DNA of 64,000 bases from Bacteroidaceae bacterium (GTDB taxonomy: Bacteria; Bacteroidota; Bacteroidia; Bacteroidales; Bacteroidaceae): contig JAFWXX010000035.1 of assembly GCA_017522915.1 (NCBI GenBank), positions 1-64,000 on the forward strand, in the 5' to 3' direction. Shown one piece after another: positions 44,531 through 53,468 of this stretch. The notes beneath the pieces are model-generated. The model worked only from the letters and a program-made list of their open reading frames with translations. It was not told the origin of the DNA and made no database searches. Position numbers and translations under genes: made by a program. Position 1 is the first letter of the stretch, and each line of letters begins with the position of its first letter.

Positions 44531-45977
44531 CATATTAAGCCGAATTGACAAACCGGCATTATTACTGTATGCCTTGCTCGCCGTAATGGGATGGCTTGCC
44601 ATTTGCGGTGCAAGCCACAGCTACATAGAGACAAGCTTTCTCGAATTCTTCAGCCAGGATGAGAGAAGCGGCAAGCAGGCATTGTGGATGGGCGTGTCTG
44701 TAATGTTCGGAATATTCCTGCTCTGCATAAAGAAGCACACATACCGCAACCTGTCGGGGATAATATATCTGTTAATGCTTGCAGTATGCATAATAACGAT
44801 ATTTATCGCCAAAGACACCAAGGGCTCATACTCTTGGATTGCCATCGGCAGTTTCAAGATACAGCCGGCCGAATTCATGAAGTTCGCGACAGCACTCACA
44901 TTGGCAGCATTCATGGGAAGAAGAGGCTTCGACATCAAGAACAACAGCGACTTCATGAAGTGCGCAGCCATAATAGTGGTTCCTTTGCTTGTTATTGTAG
45001 CGCAGAACGAAACAGGAAGCGCGCTTGTATATCTTTCGCTTTTCCTTGTCATGTACCGCGAAGGAATGACAGGAATATTCCTGCTTATGGCTATAAGCGC
45101 CGTTGTCTATTTCGTTGTAGGAATAAAGTTCAATGAGGAGATGTTCGACAATCTTAGCCAGGCAATAGGACCTTATGCAGTAACCGTACTGATACAGCTG
45201 TTCTCCATTGCAATGGTCAAATTCTGGTGCAAGAACAACAGGACCTTTATAGTTCTTCTCGCAGTAAACCTTGCCACTACACTGGCTTCGTACTGGATTG
45301 CTGTCTATCTCATAGAGTTCAACATATTAACAGTACAGTACCTTCTGCTCACCTTCGACATCGCATACCTCCTTATACGCACAAGGTTGAACAAGGAGAA
45401 CAAGAACTTGTGGATAGCCATATACATAGTAGGCTCAATCGCCTTCTACAACTCCTGCGAGTATGTAATGCACAACGTGCTTGAAAAGCATCAGAGGACT
45501 AGAATTGAGGTGTTGTTAGGATTGAAGGACGACCTTGCCGGAGCAGGTTACAACGTGCACCAGTCGAAGATTGCTATCGGTTCGGGAGGCTTCTTGGGCA
45601 AAGGATTCCTCAACGGTACACAGACGAAACTGAAGTATGTTCCGGAACAGGACACCGACTTCATATTCTGCACCATAGGCGAAGAACAGGGATTCTTGGG
45701 CTCAACATTCGTGCTGACAGTCTTCGTATTGTTCATACTCAGACTTGTAAAGCTTGCCGAACGGCAAGGAGACATATTCGGAAGGGTATTCGGCTATGCT
45801 CTGGCCTCGATATTCTTCTTCCACTTTACCATAAACATAGGCATGGTGATTGGAATAATGCCTGTAATCGGAATACCGCTGCCATTCTTCAGCTACGGCG
45901 GCTCGTCATTCCTGGGATTCTCCATACTGCTGTTCACCTTCCTTAGGATTGATGCCGACCGCGACGGAGCAAGATAA
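44511..45977 (+). CDS. rodA: Peptidoglycan glycosyltransferase RodA
   Basis: A 488-residue SEDS-family membrane protein with about ten to twelve helices that polymerises lipid II during elongation. Conserved segments: GSYSWIAIGSFKIQPAEFMK, AQNETGSALVY (with the essential Asp position occupied by Glu-containing sequence) and GIPLPFFSYGGSSFLGF near the end. It is longer than E. coli RodA (370) because of an extended loop, as is usual in Bacteroidetes. It overlaps mrdA by 20 nt. It is convergent with gldH, with 3 nt between the stops. Confidence 0.93.
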   Translation: MDQGRDSILSRIDKPALLLYALLAVMGWLAICGASHSYIETSFLEFFSQDERSGKQALWMGVSVMFGIFLLCIKKHTYRNLSGIIYLLMLAVCIITIFIAKDTKGSYSWIAIGSFKIQPAEFMKFATALTLAAFMGRRGFDIKNNSDFMKCAAIIVVPLLVIVAQNETGSALVYLSLFLVMYREGMTGIFLLMAISAVVYFVVGIKFNEEMFDNLSQAIGPYAVTVLIQLFSIAMVKFWCKNNRTFIVLLAVNLATTLASYWIAVYLIEFNILTVQYLLLTFDIAYLLIRTRLNKENKNLWIAIYIVGSIAFYNSCEYVMHNVLEKHQRTRIEVLLGLKDDLAGAGYNVHQSKIAIGSGGFLGKGFLNGTQTKLKYVPEQDTDFIFCTIGEEQGFLGSTFVLTVFVLFILRLVKLAERQGDIFGRVFGYALASIFFFHFTINIGMVIGIMPVIGIPLPFFSYGGSSFLGFSILLFTFLRIDADRDGAR

Positions 45978-45980
45978 TGC

Positions 45981-46466
45981 TCACTCCTTACGGCGCATCA
46001 GTTTAAGACCTACATTGGCAATGCCGTCCAGAGCATCCTCCTCCATTATATGCGAAACCTTGAAAGTGAGCGTATCGCCTACGAGTTCCGGCAGGAACTT
46101 CACTTCGCTCTCTACCTGATAGAGCAATCCTGCCGTAGAGCCTTTTCGCCTGCCACCACCGTCGTACACCTCACACAAGAGCGTATCGACAGCCTGAGGG
46201 AGGGTATCGCCTGAAGCAAAAGCCTCAACACGCACAACCATATTCCTGTATTTGTAACCGGCTGTTGTACGTGCCTCGATACAAATGGAGTACATGTGCC
46301 CGTTACGCTTTGAAGAAGAGTTGTCGAAGCGATAGCAAAGCGTATCGGCCCTATTCCATATCCTGCTCTCAAAGGAAGCATAACGATGGAACACAGTGCT
46401 GTCACATGCTGCAAACAGCATCACAAGCAGCAACAACAGCCATTTATTCGCTTTTAGGCGCACCAT
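45981..46466 (-). CDS. gldH: Gliding-motility lipoprotein GldH
   Basis: A 161-residue lipoprotein. The start MVRLKANKWLLLLLV at 46466 gives a clean lipobox LFAAC (Cys21); a longer frame back to 46652 overlaps the upstream gene and lacks a signal. The mature domain has the GldH pattern: YRNMVVRVEAF, GSTAGLLYQV, then IMEEDALDGIANVGLKLMR at the C-terminus. In Flavobacterium GldH is needed for gliding; its role in non-gliding Bacteroidales is unclear. It overlaps the ricT gene by 23 nt and ends the metF-holB-ricT-gldH series. Confidence 0.85.
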   Translation of the reverse strand: MVRLKANKWLLLLLVMLFAACDSTVFHRYASFESRIWNRADTLCYRFDNSSSKRNGHMYSICIEARTTAGYKYRNMVVRVEAFASGDTLPQAVDTLLCEVYDGGGRRKGSTAGLLYQVESEVKFLPELVGDTLTFKVSHIMEEDALDGIANVGLKLMRRKE

Positions 46467-47613
46467 TACGTCCTTTATCTCTCTTGACATTGCTGTTCTT
46501 CTTCTGTTCGGGACGGCTTCCGTTACGGCCTCGGCGACGCTTGTTGTTCTTCGAAGCTGCATCGAAACGGTTGATGTTATCCTGTTCAAGCAGATCGACA
46601 GGACGTTTTGTCTCATGCGTGCCGTCGGGCTGGAGAGCATCGGGGCGTTCACCTCGCTTGTTCATTTCGATTACCGCATGCGCACGGCGTGTAGATATTG
46701 TAACAAGGTTGGCCGGGATATGCTTGTCGGTTGAATATGTAACCTCCCCGCGCATTATATCGCACTTGAAGAAGTAGTAAGTGCCATCCTTTGTCTCTAA
46801 CTCAGTATCACGCGAAGGAAGATGGCGCGAAGCCTCAACATAGGCATCTACCTCGTAGTTGAGACAACACTTGAGCTTTGCGCACTGGCCTGCCAGCTTC
46901 TGCGGATTGAGTGATATATCCTGGAAACGCGCAGCAGAGGTTGATACTGATACAAAATTTGTTGTAAAGGTTGCGCAGCACAGTTCACGGCCGCAAGGAC
47001 CGATTCCGCCTATACGGCCAGCCTCCTGACGCGCACCAATCTGCTTCATCTCAATCTTTATCTTGAATACATCGGCAAGAACCTTTATAAGCTGACGGAA
47101 ATCGACACGGTTGTCGGCAATGTAGTAGAAAATCGCTTTCTGGCCGTCACCTTGATACTCCACATCACCTATTTTCATGTCAAGATTGAGGTCCTTTGAA
47201 ATCTGACGTGAACGTATCATCGTATCATGCTCGCGCGCTTTTGCCTCTTCATACTTCTCCATATCTACAGGACGGGCCTTGCGGTAGATGCGCTTGAACT
47301 CGCTTTCCGGTGTCAAGCGGGTCTTCTTCAGCTGCAGCAACACAAGACGGCCGGTCATCGTAACCTTGCCGATATCATGCCCTGGAGTAGCCTCTACTGC
47401 AACTATGTCGCCCTTTTGCAGAGGTATGTTGTTGCTGTTCCTGTAATATCCCTTGCGGGTATTCTTGAACTGGACCTCAACAATGTCGGTATATTCTTCG
47501 TTTCCCGGCACGCATGCAAGCCAGTCAAAGGTATTCAATGGTGCATCCATCTTGCCGCATCCCTTGCAGCAGATACCAGCACAGCCGTTGTTCTCCATAT
47601 ATTTCTTATCCAT
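46444..47613 (-). CDS. ricT: PSP1-domain protein, RicT family
   Basis: A 389-residue protein with the PSP1 domain (about 40-280). Cysteine clusters are characteristic of RicT/YaaT: CAGICCKGCGK at 11-21, CGRELCC near 209 and CAKLKCCLNYE near 247. In Bacillus RicT is part of an Fe-S complex that controls RNase Y and phosphorelays; the function in Bacteroidetes is unproven. The C-terminal 80 residues are basic and disordered. It is directly adjacent to holB (stop-start junction at 47613/47614) and overlaps gldH. Confidence 0.9.
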   Translation of the reverse strand: MDKKYMENNGCAGICCKGCGKMDAPLNTFDWLACVPGNEEYTDIVEVQFKNTRKGYYRNSNNIPLQKGDIVAVEATPGHDIGKVTMTGRLVLLQLKKTRLTPESEFKRIYRKARPVDMEKYEEAKAREHDTMIRSRQISKDLNLDMKIGDVEYQGDGQKAIFYYIADNRVDFRQLIKVLADVFKIKIEMKQIGARQEAGRIGGIGPCGRELCCATFTTNFVSVSTSAARFQDISLNPQKLAGQCAKLKCCLNYEVDAYVEASRHLPSRDTELETKDGTYYFFKCDIMRGEVTYSTDKHIPANLVTISTRRAHAVIEMNKRGERPDALQPDGTHETKRPVDLLEQDNINRFDAASKNNKRRRGRNGSRPEQKKNSNVKRDKGRNGAPKSE

Positions 47614-48753
47614 TTATCTGTTTTTTATCCAAACAATCATTCTCAACGACATGTCGAAAAAGACCATTTTTGCATTTACGTTCTGTTCAATATGCCTCTG
47701 GGCTTCGGAGAGTTCCTCCATTATGCCGAATATGTTACGCTCGTTAACAAACGGAGAGAACCTTACCGAGAAGTTGCGTTCGGCCTGCGACATATATACT
47801 ATTGAATCGTCCTTGAAGTTCATGACGAAGTTCTCGCGTATCATGCGCTGGCAATAGTCGAGCAAGCGTTTCTGACGCTCGCGGCCCATAGCAGCAACCT
47901 CTTCGCTCCATGCTTTCATATCACGTATGTTGCGTGCATACGCAACACGCATGAGCTGCATGAAAAGTTCAAGATAACGGGCCTTTTCCTCGCTCAGAGA
48001 GAGCATCTCCTCGGCTTTCTCCCAATTGCCCCCGCTCTGCTGAGCAATAGTCTTGGCATCATCGTAGGAAAGACCCATGCGTTTTTCCAGAGCATTTTCC
48101 ATATCCTCGTATGAGATACGCGGAATCTCAACCCTTTGGGTGCGGCTGAGTATGGTAGGGATTATCTTCTCCGGCTCCTCGGAAACAAGAATGAAAAGGG
48201 TATCCTTAGGAGGCTCCTCTATTACCTTGAGGAGCTTGTTGGAGCAGGCCTCCTTCATCTTCTCGGGAAGCCATATTATGACAATCTTCCAGCCTCCCTC
48301 GCGCGACTGCATCGATAGCTTGTGCAGTATCTCGCTGCTCTCGCGCTCATATATCATCGGCTGCTGATTTTCGACATCGAGCTTCTGGAGCCAGTCGTCA
48401 TAGCTGAAATAGGCACTCTTTGAGAGCAGCTCGCGCCATTCGGTTATATAATCGTCACTTATAGGAGCTGTATCGCTTGAACTGCCTTTCTTCTTCTTTA
48501 CGGGATATACAAAATGGAGGTCGCTGTGTATGAACTTGTCGAGTTTAGTGCATGCAGGACAATTACCGCACACATCACCGCTGCGATTATTGCACAGCAG
48601 ATAGTTGGCAAGAGCTACCGCTATCGCCAGCTTTCCGTTGCCGCGCGGACCAGTAAAGAGCAATGCATGCGCAAGACGGTTCTCATCGACACTGCGCCTC
48701 AACTGCCCGACAACACCTTTCTGTCCTATTATATCCTTGAAATAAACTCCCAT
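47614..48753 (-). CDS. holB: DNA polymerase III delta-prime subunit
   Basis: A 379-residue clamp-loader ATPase-fold subunit. It begins FKDIIGQKGVVGQLRRSV, has a Walker-A-like FTGPRGNGKLAIA near 35-47, four zinc cysteines in CNNRSGDVCGNCPAC near 55-68, and an RCIEEPP-like KVIEEPPKDTLFILVS segment near 174. Sensor and arginine-finger-like SRTQRV follows. Length is within the family range. It overlaps the metF stop by one base and runs into ricT. Confidence 0.9.
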   Translation of the reverse strand: MGVYFKDIIGQKGVVGQLRRSVDENRLAHALLFTGPRGNGKLAIAVALANYLLCNNRSGDVCGNCPACTKLDKFIHSDLHFVYPVKKKKGSSSDTAPISDDYITEWRELLSKSAYFSYDDWLQKLDVENQQPMIYERESSEILHKLSMQSREGGWKIVIIWLPEKMKEACSNKLLKVIEEPPKDTLFILVSEEPEKIIPTILSRTQRVEIPRISYEDMENALEKRMGLSYDDAKTIAQQSGGNWEKAEEMLSLSEEKARYLELFMQLMRVAYARNIRDMKAWSEEVAAMGRERQKRLLDYCQRMIRENFVMNFKDDSIVYMSQAERNFSVRFSPFVNERNIFGIMEELSEAQRHIEQNVNAKMVFFDMSLRMIVWIKNR

Positions 48754-49706
48754 CAGTATATCGCTTTTGCTATATCATAGACACTATCAAAAGCATTGAT
48801 AGTGTAGAAATGAATACTCGGAACGCCATGTTCCATAAGCTCGCGGCACTGTTTTATACCCCACTCGCGACCAACTTGCGCAACAGACGCATCGTCCTTG
48901 CATTTCCCGATTTCGGCAACCAGCTCTCCCGGCAAATCTACGCGGAAGGTCTTGGGAAGCACATTGAGCTGCGAGAGACGGTGGATAGGCTTTATACCCG
49001 GTATTATTGGGATATCAATGCCCATTGCACGAGCACGCTCCACAAAAGAGAAATACTTTTTGTTATCGAAAAACATCTGCGTTACAGCATACTCTGCACC
49101 GGCATCGGCCTTCATCTTGAGAACAGCAAGGTCGCTCTCCATGTTAGGAGCTTCTTCGTGCTTTTCGGGGTAGCATGCCACTCCGAATGAGAACGGCTTG
49201 CCACACTCCTTCATTGCGGAGCCGTCAACAAAGAAACCTTCATTAAAACGGTTTACCTGACGTATCAGGTCTATTGCGTTCTTGTTGCCGCATTTTGCCG
49301 GAGCAGTATTGGCATCGCCCTTGCATTTGTCGCCACGCAGCAGAAGTATATCGTTTATGCCCGACAGCTGGAGGTCTATAAGGACATACTCCGTATCTTC
49401 AAGGGTATATCCGTTGCACAATATATGCGGCACGACCGGTACATTATAGCGATGGTGTATTGCAGTAGCTATTGCCACAGTACCGGGACGGCGACGTATA
49501 GAGCTGAGGCTGAACATGCCGTTTCCCATATCACGATAAACAGGCTCGCTATGGTGGGTCGTTATATTTATATAGCCGGGGTTGAACTCCATCAAGCGGT
49601 CGATGTTGCCGAAAAGCCTTTCGGCACATGTACCCTTCAGCGGAGGCAACACCTCGAACGAGAAAGCCGTTTCCTTTGACGATTTTATGTAGTCTATTAC
49701 TCGCAT
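48753..49706 (-). CDS. metF: 5,10-methylenetetrahydrofolate reductase
   Basis: A 317-residue flavin-dependent TIM-barrel enzyme that makes 5-methyltetrahydrofolate for methionine synthesis. Hallmarks: FSFEVLPPLKG near 17, ITTHHSE, GINDILLLRGD near 120, FGVACYPEKHEEAPN and VTQMFFDN. I chose the ATG at 49706 (MRVIDYIKSS) over 49721 because a TAACTTTG -7 element at 49726-49733 would put the transcript start at about 49722, making the longer form leaderless. It is the first gene of the minus-strand operon with holB, ricT and gldH. Confidence 0.94.
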   Translation of the reverse strand: MRVIDYIKSSKETAFSFEVLPPLKGTCAERLFGNIDRLMEFNPGYINITTHHSEPVYRDMGNGMFSLSSIRRRPGTVAIATAIHHRYNVPVVPHILCNGYTLEDTEYVLIDLQLSGINDILLLRGDKCKGDANTAPAKCGNKNAIDLIRQVNRFNEGFFVDGSAMKECGKPFSFGVACYPEKHEEAPNMESDLAVLKMKADAGAEYAVTQMFFDNKKYFSFVERARAMGIDIPIIPGIKPIHRLSQLNVLPKTFRVDLPGELVAEIGKCKDDASVAQVGREWGIKQCRELMEHGVPSIHFYTINAFDSVYDIAKAIY

Positions 49707-49725
49707 TTTAATAATATTCAATCAA

Positions 49726-49733
49726 CAAAGTTA
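49726..49733 (-). promoter_or_regulatory. -7 element for the metF-holB-ricT-gldH operon
   Basis: The minus strand reads TAACTTTG, a perfect TAnnTTTG. It decides the metF start (16-nt leader to 49706). Confidence 0.6.
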
Positions 49734-49831
49734 CTACAACGGGATGAAAAATCCTACCATAAAGGAAAACTTTTGCATTGCCGGCGGCATTCTGAAGGCA
49801 AAAAACGACAGACAACATAAGGAGACATATA

Positions 49832-49871
49832 AAAGAGATACAGCCCCGGATTTCCGGAACCGTATCTCTTT
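49832..49871 (-). terminator. Terminator after the PepSY-like genes
   Basis: A 10-bp outer stem (49832-49841 with 49862-49871) encloses an inner CCGG/CCGG pairing; on the minus strand it is followed by TTATAT. It ends the 51223-to-49922 transcript before the metF promoter region. Confidence 0.65.
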
Positions 49872-49921
49872 ACAATCGCTTTCAACACCCTCTTAAGCCT
49901 TGCCGGCTTATGGGAAACAGG

Positions 49922-50737
49922 TTACTGTGTAATGACCGTACCGTCTGGTGCCATATATACCATCTGCTCTACGCCGGCCTTCTCCAGAGTCAATTCATAG
50001 AACACAATTTCAGGACGCTCAACATATTCCGCATCGTCGATAGTGTATTCCGGATAGTTCGATGCAACGGAGGCTGTCACCTCTGCAGGGAGAGCAGCGA
50101 CTGCCACATCCCAATCCGTCTGCACCCAATTGTCGTTTGAGTCGAAATATACATCCTTCTCAATACCGCCATCTACGATATCCACCTCAAACATGCCGTT
50201 TGCATTGCTTCCATAATCAGTAATTGTAGCATTGGGGTATTTCTCCTTGATAAAGTTACGTACTGCATCGCTTATCACCGGCTTTGTACCAGGCTCGCCT
50301 GTCGATGAGTCAAGTATAACTCCTTCGGGCGAAACAAACACCACGATTTCTGATGCACCCTTCTTTAAATCTACCTCGTAATAGGTGTTGTCGCCACGTT
50401 CGATGAAGTCGGCCTCATCCAGCGTAAAGTCGGGATATGCAGCCACTAACGACTCTTTCACTATTGCAGGTATCTCGTCAAGCTTAAGATCCCAAGTAGT
50501 ATATACCCACTCGTTGGCCGAGTTGAAATAGACATCCTTCAGGCGCGAGTCGTGGAGAATCTCCACTTCAATAAGCCCGTTCCCGTCATATTCGGCATGG
50601 CGTATGTCGGCACCGTTATACTTGCTCTTAATGAACTCAACTACACTGTCACTGAGCGCAATGCTCTTGTCATCATCATCACTACATGCCACAAAAGCAA
50701 ATAGAGAGAGAATAAAAATTGGAATCAGTTTTTTCAT
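49922..50737 (-). CDS. PepSY-like (BLIP-like) repeat lipoprotein
   Basis: A 271-residue lipoprotein (FAFVAC, Cys18) with two tandem copies of a roughly 115-residue unit. Each contains VxxFIKxKYxxAxI, an EVEIxxxxxxKDVYF strand pair and a late YPxxTxDxAxxxER segment; this is the PepSY-like (formerly DUF2874) fold. Such proteins are common in the Bacteroidetes envelope and their ligands are mostly unknown. The start of the mature part is very acidic (SDDDDK). It follows the single-unit PepSY-like gene by 45 nt, likely in one operon. Confidence 0.85.
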   Translation of the reverse strand: MKKLIPIFILSLFAFVACSDDDDKSIALSDSVVEFIKSKYNGADIRHAEYDGNGLIEVEILHDSRLKDVYFNSANEWVYTTWDLKLDEIPAIVKESLVAAYPDFTLDEADFIERGDNTYYEVDLKKGASEIVVFVSPEGVILDSSTGEPGTKPVISDAVRNFIKEKYPNATITDYGSNANGMFEVDIVDGGIEKDVYFDSNDNWVQTDWDVAVAALPAEVTASVASNYPEYTIDDAEYVERPEIVFYELTLEKAGVEQMVYMAPDGTVITQ

Positions 50738-50782
50738 TTCAGTTTTCTTTTAGTTGTTATAGTATTGTTGGAAGCTGTATTG

Positions 50783-51223
50783 TCAATCATCGATGTCGAT
50801 TATTCTGAAGTTCTCATCGAAAGTGAGCTCAAGACGGTTCGAGAGCTTTAGTTCGTATCTGTTGCGCTCACGCTCGATTTTAAGAACCCTCTCACCCGGA
50901 TAGTTCGATTTGATATACTCCTTAATCGGTTGCGGGATTATCGCTGCCGGCACTTCTCCATATCTGCAATCAACATCCTCCCAAGTACCTTTGCTGGAGA
51001 ATTCGAGCTTCGCGCCGTTGGCAAGCATCACTTCGTATGAGTTCTCAAGGAAATCACGTTCGAGCTTTGCATAAGAGAGCTTCACGCCATTGAAGTGCTC
51101 GTTGATAAACTGCTGCGCCTGAGCAGGCAACTCGTTCTTGCTGATGATTTTGTCGTTATCGGCCTTTACTGCTGAAACACCGAATGAAAGGAAAGCCACA
51201 AGGGCAAATAGAATCTTTTTCAT
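50783..51223 (-). CDS. PepSY-like periplasmic protein, single unit
   Basis: A 146-residue secreted protein with a signal peptide (cleavage near VKAD). The mature part is one PepSY-like unit: LPAQAQQFINEHF, SYEVMLANGAKLEFSS, then IKEYIKSNYPGERV and YELKLSNRLELTF. It lies 45 nt upstream of the two-unit lipoprotein and is probably cotranscribed. It may be a periplasmic inhibitor-like or calcium-responsive binder, but no function is demonstrated for this type. Confidence 0.85.
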   Translation of the reverse strand: MKKILFALVAFLSFGVSAVKADNDKIISKNELPAQAQQFINEHFNGVKLSYAKLERDFLENSYEVMLANGAKLEFSSKGTWEDVDCRYGEVPAAIIPQPIKEYIKSNYPGERVLKIERERNRYELKLSNRLELTFDENFRIIDIDD

Positions 51224-51371
51224 AATCTTCGCTTTATATTTTAATGGTTAAACATCAAAACAATAATTTGGTTTGCCAAATACTGTTATTTACACTGCAA
51301 AGATTATATGTGATTCTGAAATGAAATTGAAATTTTTAGAAAAAACGGATTTTTTTGAAAAAAAGTTACGA

Positions 51372-52325
51372 TTATTCTTTCATCCAACGTCTGTACAGCC
51401 ATGAAGTGAGGTAGTAAAGCATTGTTCCCGACAAGAGGCCGGCAATGGCATCGACAAGATAATGTGCCTTTATATATACTGTAGCACAGCAGAGCAGCAG
51501 AAATACCGGCAGCATGCCTGCAAAGATTCTGCGGTTGATTCTGTATGCAAGCATCACTATTATAAGGGAAATACCGATATGCGAGCTTGGGAATGCGGCT
51601 GTAGGACGTTCGCCGGAGCTTTGCGCCATGCCTACAAGTTCGGTAAAGAATACTCCCTTTCCCTCCTGTGCTATGGTTATTTCGGGGTTCAGGTTGAAAT
51701 AGTTGCCTATTTCGGGGTACGGGCCTGTGGCAGCAAGCCCGTCGCCTATCGCCGGGAAATAGAACTGCGGCCCGGCAACCGGAACGAATATATATATGAA
51801 ATAGTATATGAAGAACGAGCACATTATGACGAATGTGCAACGCTCGACCTCGCGCGGACGTGCAAAGAATGTGTAGATTGATATCGTTGCTATCATTGGA
51901 TAGTAGAGCCAATATCCCATATTGAATGCCTCTCGCCAGAGAATTCCGCTGCAGACCTGGTCGAACAGCAGAGCCGGCTGACAGCCGAAGAGGTCATATT
52001 CCAGCGAAGCGAACAGATAGTCGAGATTCGGGAATATACGGTTGAACTCGAAAGTATCGGGATACCAGTAGCTCAGGAGAGACATCTGGTAAAGCACGCG
52101 CAGGAATGCAGTTGCCCTTGAAGGATACTTGGTATATAAATATATTAGGACAAAAGTGCCGGCAGCCACAAAGAAGCGGCCCAACAGCATCTCCTTAGGA
52201 TTATGCAGGTCGTTGAAAAAAACTATTATAAGCAGTGTAGTAATGAAATTGTACAGAAGCCCCAGCTTCTCCACTGCATAGTATGCCGTAACCGGCTCTT
52301 CGCGTTTGAATATATTCATAGCCAT
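51372..52325 (-). CDS. PAP2-superfamily membrane phosphatase/phosphotransferase
   Basis: A 317-residue protein with about six transmembrane helices. The C-terminal PAP2 motifs are PSSHIG near 245 and the HYLVD motif near 285, giving the catalytic histidines; the family uses a phospho-histidine mechanism on lipid phosphates. The layout (aromatic first half, motif pair late) resembles inositol-phosphorylceramide synthase-like members, so a role in sphingolipid or lipid-phosphate metabolism is possible. It overlaps the epimerase gene by 10 nt and is probably its operon partner. Confidence 0.8.
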   Translation of the reverse strand: MAMNIFKREEPVTAYYAVEKLGLLYNFITTLLIIVFFNDLHNPKEMLLGRFFVAAGTFVLIYLYTKYPSRATAFLRVLYQMSLLSYWYPDTFEFNRIFPNLDYLFASLEYDLFGCQPALLFDQVCSGILWREAFNMGYWLYYPMIATISIYTFFARPREVERCTFVIMCSFFIYYFIYIFVPVAGPQFYFPAIGDGLAATGPYPEIGNYFNLNPEITIAQEGKGVFFTELVGMAQSSGERPTAAFPSSHIGISLIIVMLAYRINRRIFAGMLPVFLLLCCATVYIKAHYLVDAIAGLLSGTMLYYLTSWLYRRWMKE

Positions 52326-53326
52326 CCCTCTTTTTTATACCATTCCATTGTCTCCCTCACTCCTCTATCAAGCGGATACTCGGCCACAAAACCGAGTTCT
52401 TTCTCCAGAGGCTCTGTATCGCAGAGCCAGTTGCGCTGTTTCATTATCCTGTACTTGTCGCTGTTGAGGGTAGAAGGTTTCCCTGTCACCTTTGAGAAGA
52501 GACCCGAAACGAGAGACACGGTCTTAAGCACCCACAACGGAGCCTTTATATGAAGCACTCTTTTTATTCCCAACTCCTTTTGTATGTAATCGCTGAAGGC
52601 ACGGCTCTCATACCCTGCTGGCTCGCTCACAAAATAGCATCTTCCGTTGGCACCTGATTCCGCAGCAAGATATGCTGCTTTGACAAGGTCCTTGACATAT
52701 ATGAATGTTATTGTCTGAGGCCTGTAGCCGACAGAGAAATCTATGTGCCGTTTTATCCCAGCAGCCATCTTGAAATAATCGCGCTCGCGCGGGCCATAGA
52801 CTCCTGTCGGGCGCAATATGACAAAGGGGAAGCCGGCACTCCTTTTCAGATACTCCTCGGCCAGCAGCTTGCTCTTTCCGTAAACAGTATCGGGCATAGG
52901 GGTATCGCTCTCCATAATCGGTGTATAAGGCATCTTCTCGCGTACCGGGCCGAAGACGCTCAGAGAACTTATATATACGAACATCCTCGGCTCCATGCCT
53001 TGCCTTGCAATAGCATCGGCAAAGTTTCTCGTACCCTCATAGTTGACCTTCATAAACTCCTTTTTATCGGTACATTTCGTTACTCCGGCAGCATGTATGA
53101 TGTAATCCCAACAGCCATGGGCAGCCTTGAACGCCGAAAGCGAGGCATCCAGTGCCGCAGATGAAGAGAAATCGAGCTCTACAAAGTTGATGCGCGCATC
53201 GCTCAGATACCTTCTGCTGCTGCCCTTGCGGATACCGGCCCATACATCATAGCCCAGTTCCAGGCCTTTTTCGACCAGGAAACTGCCAATAAAACCGCTT
53301 GCACCTGTTACCAGAACTTTCATCAA
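52316..53326 (-). CDS. NAD-dependent epimerase/dehydratase family protein
   Basis: A 336-residue extended short-chain dehydrogenase. Nucleotide-binding motif VTGASGFIGSFL at 6-17, catalytic YGKSK near 148-152 with the upstream ISSLSVFG strand. Substrate specificity is not deducible; family members act on nucleotide sugars, dihydroflavonol-like compounds or sterol-like lipids. The overlap with the PAP2 gene suggests a lipid-related or glycolipid substrate. A TACCTTTG promoter lies 24 nt upstream of the start. Met3-level alternatives (53326 or 53323) are equivalent. Confidence 0.88.
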   Translation of the reverse strand: MMKVLVTGASGFIGSFLVEKGLELGYDVWAGIRKGSSRRYLSDARINFVELDFSSSAALDASLSAFKAAHGCWDYIIHAAGVTKCTDKKEFMKVNYEGTRNFADAIARQGMEPRMFVYISSLSVFGPVREKMPYTPIMESDTPMPDTVYGKSKLLAEEYLKRSAGFPFVILRPTGVYGPRERDYFKMAAGIKRHIDFSVGYRPQTITFIYVKDLVKAAYLAAESGANGRCYFVSEPAGYESRAFSDYIQKELGIKRVLHIKAPLWVLKTVSLVSGLFSKVTGKPSTLNSDKYRIMKQRNWLCDTEPLEKELGFVAEYPLDRGVRETMEWYKKEGWL

Positions 53327-53350
53327 AGGATTTGTTTACAAAAGGGGTTA

Positions 53351-53381
53351 CAAAGGTAAACAAAAGGAACGGATTAATAAA
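53351..53381 (-). promoter_or_regulatory. Promoter of the epimerase-PAP2 operon
   Basis: Minus strand: -7 TACCTTTG (53351-53358), a 19-nt spacer, and TTTA at 53378-53381 (one mismatch to TTTG). The leader is about 20 nt. Confidence 0.65.
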
Positions 53382-53439
53382 AAACCGCACACAGAATCAT
53401 TTTCATATTAGGCACAAGGAACTTTCCGATACGATTTTA

Positions 53440-53447
53440 TATATTTG
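53440..53447 (+). promoter_or_regulatory. -7 element for the phosphopantetheinyl transferase gene
   Basis: A perfect TATATTTG. The expected transcript start near 53451 lies after the ATG-less frame opening at 53445 and supports the ATG at 53469 as the start. The -33 region is not clear. Confidence 0.55.
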
Positions 53448-53468
53448 CAATTACGAAAAACTGTATCT

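Noticed and set aside
46467-46652. N-terminal extension of GldH
   Set aside because: It overlaps ricT extensively and lacks a signal; the lipoprotein start at 46466 fits the family.
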